A DNA stretch of 64,000 nt, taken from the NCBI RefSeq assembly GCF_021462225.1, contig NC_061800.1:2170001-2234000 (forward strand), in the 5' to 3' direction. The stretch is from Girardinichthys multiradiatus (Eukaryota; Chordata; Actinopteri; Cyprinodontiformes; Goodeidae). A program made the position numbers and the translations under genes. The notes below the pieces were generated by a model. The model worked only from the letters and a program-made list of their open reading frames with translations. It did no database searches and was not told where the DNA came from. Shown in pieces: positions 57,197-64,000 of the stretch; the stretch's first letter is position 1; each line of letters begins with the position of its first letter.

Positions 57197-57925
57197 GTCT
57201 GCAAGAGACCTGAGACTGGGACAGAGATTTATCTTCCAATAAGACAATGATTCAAAACATAAAGCCAAATCTACAATGGAATGGTTCACAAATAAACATA
57301 TCCAGGTGTTGGAATGGCCACATCAAAGTCCAGACCTGAATCCAATCGAGAATCTGTGGAAAAAAGCTGAAGACTGCTGTTCACAAATGCTCTCCATCCA
57401 ACCTCACTGAGCTCGAGCTGTTTTGCAAGGAAGAATGGGCAAGAATTTCAGTCACTCGATCTGCAAAACTGATAAGAGACATACCCCAAGCGACTTGCAG
57501 CTTTAATTGCAGCAATGGGTGGCACTACAAAGTATTAATGCAACGGGGCCGAATAATATTGCACGCCCCACTTTTCAGTTTTTTATTTGTTAAACAAGTT
57601 TGACACATCCAATAAATTTCATTCCACTTCACGATAGTGTCCCACTTGCTGATTCTTCACAAAAAATTAGGATTTTATATCTTTATGTTTGAAGCCTGAA
57701 ATGTGGCAAGAGTTTGAAAAGTTCAAGGGGGCCGAATACTTTCGCAAGGCACTGTAAATAAACTGAATTGAACCTCACACTCGATACTGGAGCAGTTTAG
57801 AGAAACAGTTAGCCTGACATGCACCATGTACAGAGGTATATCTGTACTGCCAGGCCACACACAAAAGCACCTAGAACAATTCAAAAGAGATTGGAGCTAA
57901 CTACATTTAAAGAAAAATATAATAC

Positions 57926-58563
57926 ACACACCATGTCTTTCAGGATTTATTTTAAGCAAACGGCAAGGATTTTTACTGATACATGAAGGATGTGATGGAA
58001 TCAGGAAATAAGGACCGATTTTGTTTTGGCACATTGCAGCCAGAGTTTGAAGGAAGAAGGAATCTTTCTATAATCCCTTTCCAGTTAAAAGCATAGACTG
58101 CACCACAGAGGGGGAAAATATGAACTCTTCTGGCATGATCTTGGGCCAACGGTGGATCAGGTGGTAGGGGTTTGTCCTGTAACCGGTTCAAAACCATGCT
58201 GTCTGTCTCAGTCGTTGTGTCCTTAGGCAAGACACCTTACCTGCTTTGCCTGCTGATGGTGGTCAGAGTGCCCAGTGGCACAGATTGTATGGCAGCTCCA
58301 CTTTCAATTCTGCACCACTGCAGCTGTGGTTACAATGTAGCTTTCGACTGTCGGTGTGTGAATGTGTAGTGTAAAGAGCTTTGGAGTCCTTCGACTTGAT
58401 AAAGTGACTTCATCCCATAGCAAAATCTTTACAAACAAAGCAGCTGAAATGTCTTGAAAAGACTTAAAAATGGCTAATCAAAAATACTGTCTTCATCTGA
58501 AGTGTTCAGCCAGTCAATAGCTTTGTTTGACATGTCCAAACTGTTTGATGACACCCGGTATAC
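57926..58563 (-). other. insig2: Likely 3' UTR of insig2 with poly(A) signal
   Basis: After the insig2 stop the minus strand continues about 610 nt to AATAAA (57951-57946). This is followed 10-25 nt later by the GT-rich 'catggtgtgtgtatta', the usual layout of a cleavage site. A SINE (58146-58411) lies inside in the opposite orientation. The polyadenylation site is inferred, not observed. Confidence 0.5.
58146..58411 (+). mobile_element. tRNA-derived SINE
   Basis: An A box-like TGGATCAGGTGG (58153-58164) and a B box-like GGTTCAAAACC (58185-58195) mark an RNA polymerase III promoter. The body follows ('aggcaagacacc', 'gtgtgtgaatgtgtagtgta', 'agagctttggagtcctt') and is shared by common teleost SINEs. 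It ends near 58411. No target duplication recognised. Confidence 0.7.
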
Positions 58564-58605
58564 TTAGTCCAAATGGGTCTTCTCTTGCAGGAACTTGTAT
58601 TCATA
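58564..58605 (-). CDS. insig2: insig2, last coding exon
   Basis: Encodes YEYKFLQEKTHLD and a stop. The acceptor is 'ttattttcag' directly before position 58605, and the exon joins in phase 0 to the exon ending at 61382. The equivalent human INSIG2 tail is YECKVIAEKSHQE, so residues Y-E-x-K and E-K-(S/T)-H are kept; INSIG1 ends differently, which is why insig2 is preferred. This segment is the cytosolic C-terminal tail after the sixth membrane helix. The intron before it (58606-61381) contains a Tc1 element. Confidence 0.85.
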   Translation of the reverse strand, partial: YEYKFLQEKTHLD

Positions 58606-58948
58606 CTGAAAATAACATAAGGGCAGCAGTTACTGAAGGCCCAAATCAACAAAGAGTCACCATCAATTATTAAAAGAACAAACTCTTTGACATGCCTGAG
58701 ACAGTAACAATAATTAATAACATTAATAATATTAATAAGCACACCAGCTATTTGGTTCATCAACATAAGTGGAGTATTTAATGTTTTATCAGATGTTCAT
58801 GAATAAAATAATCATCATAATCTAACACCAGGGAGTCAGGATACCAGACAGGACCTTTTAACCAGAAGATTGTGCTCCAACCTTTACACTGTGTACAATA
58901 CACAAACATATTCTTATAGCACATGTCAACAAAGACTGCATTCCATCT

Positions 58949-59293
58949 GTGGAGTTTCTTGTATATGAAAAACTGTCTAGGACTGTTTGGGAGTTTTTTT
59001 TAAATCATTTCAGTAACCCCTGCCACTTTAATTTGTTATTCTTGTGTCTTTGTAAATTCTTTATTTGTAGGATTGTAACCAAACGCACTGGCATCCCAAG
59101 GTACCTTGACTGGGATGGAAAGGCTCTTCAGTATACCTCTTTCTACACCGTCCAAGGAGAGCCAACCAATAGGGTAATTATTAAGATTTTATCCGCTTTG
59201 AAGCCTAAGGCAACCCACTTGCCTGCATACAGGAAAGAGTCTAAACGTACAGATGCTAAACTGTCCAGATCCAATGGGCTGAGTGTGTGCTAA
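58949..59293 (+). other. Unrecognised open frame with an exon-like start
   Basis: 114 codons. The first part is AT-rich, but from 59071 the frame looks coding ('TKRTGIPRYLDWDGKALQY', 'FYTVQGEPTNRVIIKI') after an acceptor-like 'ttctttatttgtag'. It lies on the strand opposite to insig2, inside its last intron. I do not recognise the protein; it may be a retroposed exon or an unknown repeat. Confidence 0.25.
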
Positions 59294-59382
59294 CAAAAAC
59301 AGGTCCCAAAAAACATCTGTTAAAAATATAAGATAAATATTGTACTAGATATATTTTGGTCTGATACGGAATAGCCTACATA

Positions 59383-60347
59383 CAGGGGTTGGACAATGAA
59401 ACTGAAACACCTGGCTTTAGACCACAATAATTTATTGGCCAGGTCACTACGTGATACTGGTGGAGGAAAACGTTTCCTGACTTGCTCCTCCAAAACACCC
59501 CAAAGTGGTTCAATAATATTTAGATCTGGTGACTGTGCAGGCCATGGGAGATGTTCAACTTCACTTCCATGTTCATCAAACCAATCTTTCACCAGTCTTG
59601 CTGTGTGTATTGGTGCATTGTCATCCTGATACACGGCACCGCCTTCAGGATACAATGTTTGAACCATTGGATATACATGGTCCTCAAGAATGGTTCGGTA
59701 GTCCTTGGCAGTGACGCGCCCATCTAGCACAAGTATTGGGCCAAGGGAATGCAATGATATGGCAGCCCAAACTATCACTGATCCACCCCCATGCTTCCCT
59801 CTGGGCATGCAACAGTCTGGGTGGTACGCTTCTTTGGGGCTTCTCCACACCGTAACTCTCCCGGATGTGGGGAAAACAGTAAAGGTGGACTCATCAGAGA
59901 ACAATACATGTTTCACATTGTCCACAGCCCAAGATTTGCGCTCCTTGCACCATTGAAACCGACGTTTGGCATTGGCATGAGTGACCAAAGGTTTGGCTAT
60001 AGCAGCCCGGCCGTGTATATTGACCTGTGGAGCTCCTGACGGACAGTTCTGGTGGAAACAGGAGAGTTGAGGTGCACATTTGATTCTGCCGTGATTTGGG
60101 CAGCCGTGGTTTTATGTTTTTTGGATACAATCCGGGTTAACACCCGAACATCCCTTTCAGACAGCTTCCTCTTGTGTCCACAGTTAATCCTGTTGGATGT
60201 GGTTCGTCCTTCTTGGTGGTATGCTGACATTACCCTGGATACCGTGGCTCTTGATACATCACAAAGACTTGCTGTCTTGGTCACAGATGTGCCAGCAAGA
60301 CGTGCACCAACAATTTGTCCTCTTTTGAACTCTGGTATGTCACCCAT
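59383..60347 (-). pseudogene. Tc1 transposase, frameshifted and C-terminally truncated
   Basis: Starts at 60347 with 'MGDIPEFKRGQIVGARLAG', a paired-like helix-turn-helix DNA-binding domain ('TKTASLCDVSRATVSRVM'), and a second one ending near residue 110. A one-base frame change near 60010 separates it from the catalytic half, which is open from 59988. That half has D in 'LFSDESTF', D in 'VYQDDNAPIHT' and E in 'NIIEPLWGVLEEQ', fitting DD34E. After 'SRSDLANKLL' the normal C-terminus is lost and the frame runs into the inverted repeat and beyond the element. Not expected to be active. Confidence 0.9.
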
Positions 60348-60533
60348 AATGTTGTGTGCATTTCAATATTTTGAGCAAAACTGTGCTCTTACCCTGGTAA
60401 TTGAACCTTCACACTCTGCTCTTACTGGTGCAATGTGCAATCAATGAAGACTGGCTACCGGGCTGGTCCAATTTAGCCATGAAACCTCCCGCACTAAAAT
60501 GACAGGTGTTTCAATTTCATTGTCCAACCACTG
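59383..60533 (-). mobile_element. Tc1 element, both ends present, internally shortened
   Basis: 1151 bp between TA duplications (59381-59382 and 60534-60535), in the last intron of insig2. Ends CAGGGGTTGGACAATGAAAC and the reverse complement CAGTGGTTGGACAATGAAAT, so inverted repeats are about 30 bp. Shorter than the usual 1.6 kb because sequence near the 3' end of the transposase is missing. The fragment at 15557-15890 is the same family. Confidence 0.92.
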
Positions 60534-60535
60534 TA

Positions 60536-61381
60536 TGTTTGTAATAATATGCATCAGTTTTGGTTAGTCTCTGACTGTTTTACATAGTTAACTTGTGTTA
60601 ACCCAAGAAATTTATCGCATTCATTTTTTTAAATAAATTTGGCTCTACTGAAGTTCAAACAGTCACCACAAAACATTTTATTAAACTTTTATACCTATCT
60701 CGCATAAAGAGGTTTAAATATTTTTGGCAAAATAGCAAATGTTTCAGTTCAAAATAATTAGTGTTTACAATTTGTTTCTTGTTCATCTGCATTTAATTTT
60801 TGGACATAATGTCATTAACGAGGAAATTTACTGAGCTATTCTGAACTTTTCAAGTCTGATTAGTGGAATACCTCTGAAATCTATGTCAGGCCTTGTAAGA
60901 CCATTATCATTAAATGTTACAACAAAACACATCAGCAAAACAGAGCTGTGGTACACTTTGTTTCTTTCAAAACAGGAATAAGCAAAGCATTGCACTGGTG
61001 TTTGTCATTATGAGTCAAAATGTGAAACAGCAGTATTAATATTTCTCTAAGGCAGTATGATTTAAGACTTATGGTAAAAGAAAATCAAAGGAAATGTTAA
61101 ATTCCTAAATATCTAAAATCCTATACAGGTTTATTTAAAAACCCCACAAAGGTCTAGTTTAAAACGTCCTTCATAAAGTTAATTACAGATCCCTATAGAA
61201 GTTTATATTTTAACTAATAAAACATTTAAAGGGATATGTTTCTTTTAGGGTGTTCAAATCCATAATTTAAACCCTAATGGCATCCCTAACTATGGTCAGA
61301 AGTTTATGATGATGTCACACATTTTAAGCTGTTTAACCCAAATAAAACCCCTTTTATTTATTTACCAAAAGCATTATTTAC
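60536..61381. other. insig2 intron, no other gene seen
   Basis: AT-rich intronic sequence, nothing recognised. Confidence 0.5.
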
Positions 61382-61481
61382 CAAAGCAAGCTGCCGTCCG
61401 ATGTTTCCCATGGTGATAACCCCAGCAAAGAAGATGCAGGGAAGCCAAGAGCGAATGTAAAGGAAATCTGGATTAGTATAC
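61382..61481 (-). CDS. insig2: insig2, penultimate coding exon
   Basis: A 100-nt exon with acceptor 'ttctctgtttag' before 61481 and donor 'gtaaat' after 61382. It completes a split glutamine codon (CA|G) and then encodes [24 protein letters not shown] and GNIGRQLAL, nearly the same as human INSIG2 at this place. This is the fifth-to-sixth membrane helix region. INSIG proteins sit in the ER membrane, bind SCAP and HMG-CoA reductase when sterols or oxysterols are high, and so block SREBP processing and promote reductase degradation. Length and both phases fit the vertebrate gene exactly, so the exon is real and intact. Confidence 0.95.
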
Positions 61482-63956
61482 CTAAACAGAGAATATGCAC
61501 ATAACAGAACAATCATCTTTGACCTTTTTTCTAGTTACACAACTTTCAACTTCTTTTGCAAACAAAATTTTGCTTTAGAAAATTTTAAAACAAATACAAA
61601 AACAAATAGAAATAGTTAAACATATTTTTTCTATAAACTAGTAAGCCTCATAACTGAATGGTACAACTGTCAACAATTATTATTTAACAGCTTAAAATAT
61701 AAAAAAAAGCAGCAGACAATCTCCATTTAAAAATAAATGGGAATACATGAAAAATATAAAGAAACAATTTCAGTTTAAAACAACAACAAAAACTTTGCTA
61801 GAAATAGACCCACATTGGAAAAAATACATTTCTTTTTTATATAATTCCCTTAATATTAACATTTCTAAGTTCGCAGCTTTAGTTTAAACGACATGGGAGG
61901 GGGAGTTGGGTGAGGATATGCAGAAACATGGTGGGAGGCTGCCAATAATTTAATTCAACAGTCTTCAATTTGTGCCCGACATGCCTTGGTCCAGTGCACA
62001 ATATTCTATAAAGTACATTACACAAACGCAAAATTGGCTAAAATCTACTCAACAGTTAGTCATGCTTGTAATATTAGTGGACACTCTCCAGCTAATCATG
62101 CTCACATGTTTTGGGCTTGCCCTAAATTGAGTGGGTTTTGGGGTAATGTCTTCAAAACGCTCAGTCAAACTTATGATCAGACAATTCTCCCCAGTCCGCT
62201 ATCAGCTATATTTGGCATCCCTCCAGACCCGGGCTTTTCGCATTCTCTGAGACGAGCTCTCGCCTTCTCCACTCTGCTGGCTCGTAGACTTATTTTACTT
62301 AAGTGGAAACTAAGCATACCTCCCGAACCATGACCATTGGGTGAGACGTTCTTTTACAACCTGAAACTGGAAAAACTGAGATTTTCACTTAAGGGCTTTA
62401 CCAGCAAATTTATGGAGACTTGAGACCTTTCCTATAACTAGCAGGCTTTGCTTCCTGACACCGGAACAAATTATTTAATGACCAATTTATTTTCAGTTTT
62501 TATTTTGTATTCCCTGTCTGTTTTGTTATGTGTATGGCTGGGTGGATGTGTAAGTATATGTAGTATTAGAGTGCTGTGTTAAATTTTTGTCTTGGCTTCG
62601 GACCTTGATAGTGATGTGTTCGGGGGGTTAGGGTTGGGGTGGGGGGTGGGAATAGGTTTAGGGTAGAACAGTGTAACCCATGTTACTAAATTAAAAATAA
62701 ATTTTTTAAACAACTAAGGTCATGTCCGCTTAGCGGAAAAACAATTTAATCAGCTGGCCGGATGGCGTTGCCGTTCTGTTTTGGGGTCTGTACCTGCTGT
62801 GGCTTCTGAATAGAGACTGGTGTCCCAAGCCATCCAAGTTCAATCGATCACTCTGCAAATTTTTAAAAATATGTAATTGTATTTATAGTAGCATTTAATT
62901 TACTTTAGCTGTTTAAAATCTTTTGATTGCGGCGCGGCTACAGTGACCGCAAGACTCCATTGGAGAAGGATTGTTTTCTAACTTGAAGTTTAATTTAACC
63001 CTTTTAAGTAAACTGCACTTGAATAACATGCACTCGATTGATTAGCAGAAATGTTCCATTGCTTTCGGCTACTAAGCCTCAATGATTTTGGTTTATTGTA
63101 TTTTTGAATAGTTGTGATGTGTTAATCGCAAGTAGCAATTTTGAACACGACTGCGCAGTTACATTAACAAGAATTGAATGAATAATCCTATGGGATACTG
63201 TTTTAAAAGACCAATATTAATACTGGTCTATCTGTTTAGTTAATTAGAATGTGCATTTTGAAAATGTTTACCAATAAACTGATTTATGCATGAATGAAAT
63301 TGAATTGTTTTTTGATTGTTCTGGCCCTTTACAGATCAGGTTTTTTGTTACCTCTGAATGAGGACTGTACAGATGGCGAGCTGGTGGTATCTTTTTCTTG
63401 GATTTTCTTCCTTTATGATTCAATTCCGGATTGAATTATTACCTGGAAGGATTAAACTGAGCTCTTGAAAAAAAAAAAAAGATCAAGAGGAGATAAACTG
63501 CATGGAACATGCTCTGTACATTAAATGGATGAACTACTGAATTGCAAAACCAAAGCTCTGAACTTTGGTATCTAATTTTGAGTGTATACTTTTTTTTTTC
63601 CCTAGTTAAGATTAATGTATTCTTCAATTTTTTCCCTCATTCTTTTGTCTGTGGTCATTATTCACATTCATTGAGCTCCAGAAAGAACTTGTTATGCATA
63701 CTAGTCAGTTGTGTTACCTTGCAATGCTTTCTTAACATAGTCTAGATACATTTATTATAAATTATAACAAATAACGGACTTAATGCATGTTACAACAGTC
63801 TGCAATTGTTTTTGTCCTTCCTCTTTGAGGTTACTGCCTTTTCATTGTTCTAATGATCAATATTGTGTGTCAATCTGTTGAAAATTTAATAAAGAAAGTT
63901 GAACTAAAACAACAACAAAATCTAAATAGTCATAGATTAACAGTAAAGAGGCTTAC
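61482..63956 (-). other. insig2: insig2 intron
   Basis: 2475 nt from donor 'gtaagc' at 63956 to the acceptor AG at 61482. Contains an antisense L1 3' end (61805-62708). The remaining 62709-63956 shows no gene; an A-run at about 63470 and AT-rich sequence only. Confidence 0.8.
61805..62708 (+). pseudogene. L1-clade LINE 3' end, antisense in an insig2 intron
   Basis: Coding similarity to the C-terminus of L1/Tx1-type ORF2, with the cysteine/histidine cluster in 'SHACNISGHSPANHAHMFWAC' region (from about 62058). 'PKLSGFWGNVFKTLS' and 'LARRLILLKWK' follow, ending near 62330. Upstream of 61986 the frame has stops. The 3' UTR carries a G-rich tract (62622-62650) and ends in an A/T-rich tail near 62708, as in L1 elements. 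It is 5'-truncated and inactive. Confidence 0.78.
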
Positions 63957-64000
63957 TGAAAGACTCCATTGTAAACCAGGATCTGGGTGGCCAGTGTGGC
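63957..64000 (-). CDS. insig2: insig2, third-last coding exon (partial)
   Basis: The 44 nt at the window edge read ATLATQILVYNGVF plus the first two bases of a glutamine codon, followed by the donor 'gtaagc'. Human INSIG2 has ATLVTQLLVYNGVYQ here. The exon continues beyond the right end of the window, so the gene lies on the minus strand with its 5' part outside. Confidence 0.92.

Larger units (their letters stand above)
46653..57540 (+). pseudogene. Tc1 transposase, interrupted twice and frame-broken
   Basis: The start codon at 46653 opens 'MKTKEHNRQVRDTVVEKFKA', the first DNA-binding helices. The code stops at 46740 at the first insertion, resumes near 49620 ('STVQAIILKWKEYQTTG', 'PRPGRPS') and has a stop near 49790. 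The open part 49810-50197 contains the first catalytic residue ('LWSDETKIELFG'). After the provirus it resumes at 57202 with the second D in a damaged '[10 protein letters not shown]' context and the glutamate in '[10 protein letters not shown]'. Premature stops and frame changes exist besides the insertions. The frame read across 50198-50235 belongs to the LTR. Confidence 0.88.
46266..57754 (+). mobile_element. Tc1 element split by two nested insertions
   Basis: Ends CAGTGCCTTGCGAAAGT and its reverse complement, flanked by TA (46264-46265 and 57755-57756). Its own sequence is in three parts, 46266-46740, 49618-50197 and 57202-57754, together about 1.6 kb, the normal Tc1 size. The first gap holds an unresolved composite insertion and the second a complete young LTR provirus. 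Order of events: Tc1, then the first insertion and the provirus, whose relative order is not given by nesting. Confidence 0.92.

Noticed and set aside
1..64000. CRISPR arrays, operons, rRNA or tRNA genes
   Set aside because: Short tandem repeats found are microsatellites or a 29-bp minisatellite without spacers. The only tRNA-like sequence is the promoter part of a SINE. The content is vertebrate throughout.

Overview
The window is vertebrate, almost certainly a teleost fish. On the minus strand at the right edge it carries the last three coding exons of a host gene whose spliced product reads as INSIG2, with intact splice sites and phases. The rest is a dense graveyard of fish-type transposable elements: Tc1/mariner elements, a hAT relic, L1, L2 and Rex3-like LINEs, a tRNA-type SINE, a Ty3/gypsy fragment and several endogenous retroviruses (ERVs). 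No rRNA, tRNA gene, CRISPR array or prokaryotic operon was seen. The order within teleosts cannot be fixed from this sequence; a percomorph is a guess.

Layout. 1-5053: 3' part of an ERV (called ERV-A, copy 1) with an integrase tail, a decayed env and a 385-bp LTR. 5.5-5.9 kb: copy A of an unclassified repeat (family M). 6331-7887: Tc1-like element with very long inverted repeats. 9.1-10.1 kb: antisense L1 reverse transcriptase relic. 10.1-15.6 kb: second ERV (ERV-B), its integrase split by a Rex3-like insertion (12500-13002, 10-bp target duplication) and its env-like region cut by a truncated Tc1 element (15557-15890). 16.4-18.5 kb: GC-rich repeat. 19.0 kb: short retroposon with a 14-bp target duplication. 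20.4-21.8 kb: hAT transposase relic. 22.0-27.7 kb: third LTR element (ERV-C, His-type primer site) whose middle is a block of ERV-A sequence (ERV-A copy 2). 27.7-28.8 kb: antisense Ty3/gypsy pol. 29.7-33.3 kb: LINE fragments. 34.5-39.8 kb: LTR element D with an open gag-like frame and a long 3' LTR. 42-46.3 kb: L2 copies between an inverted repeat pair. 46266-57754: one Tc1 element split by two nested insertions; the second is ERV-A copy 3 (50198-57196), with LTRs that read as identical and a perfect 5-bp target duplication. 57.8-64 kb: 3' UTR, last exons and introns of insig2, the introns holding another Tc1 element and an L1 3' end.

How it works together. The only intact host function visible is insig2, the sterol-dependent ER retention factor. 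None of the LTR elements keeps a reverse transcriptase catalytic core, yet ERV-A copy 3 looks very young, so it was probably mobilised in trans. The most interesting new signal is in the untranslated leaders. ERV-C has three hairpins with the same 18-nt loop on three unrelated but self-complementary stems. ERV-A copy 3 has a tandemly duplicated set of hairpins whose second copy carries three compensatory base-pair changes. Both are good candidates for cis-acting packaging or translation RNA modules kept by non-autonomous retroelements.
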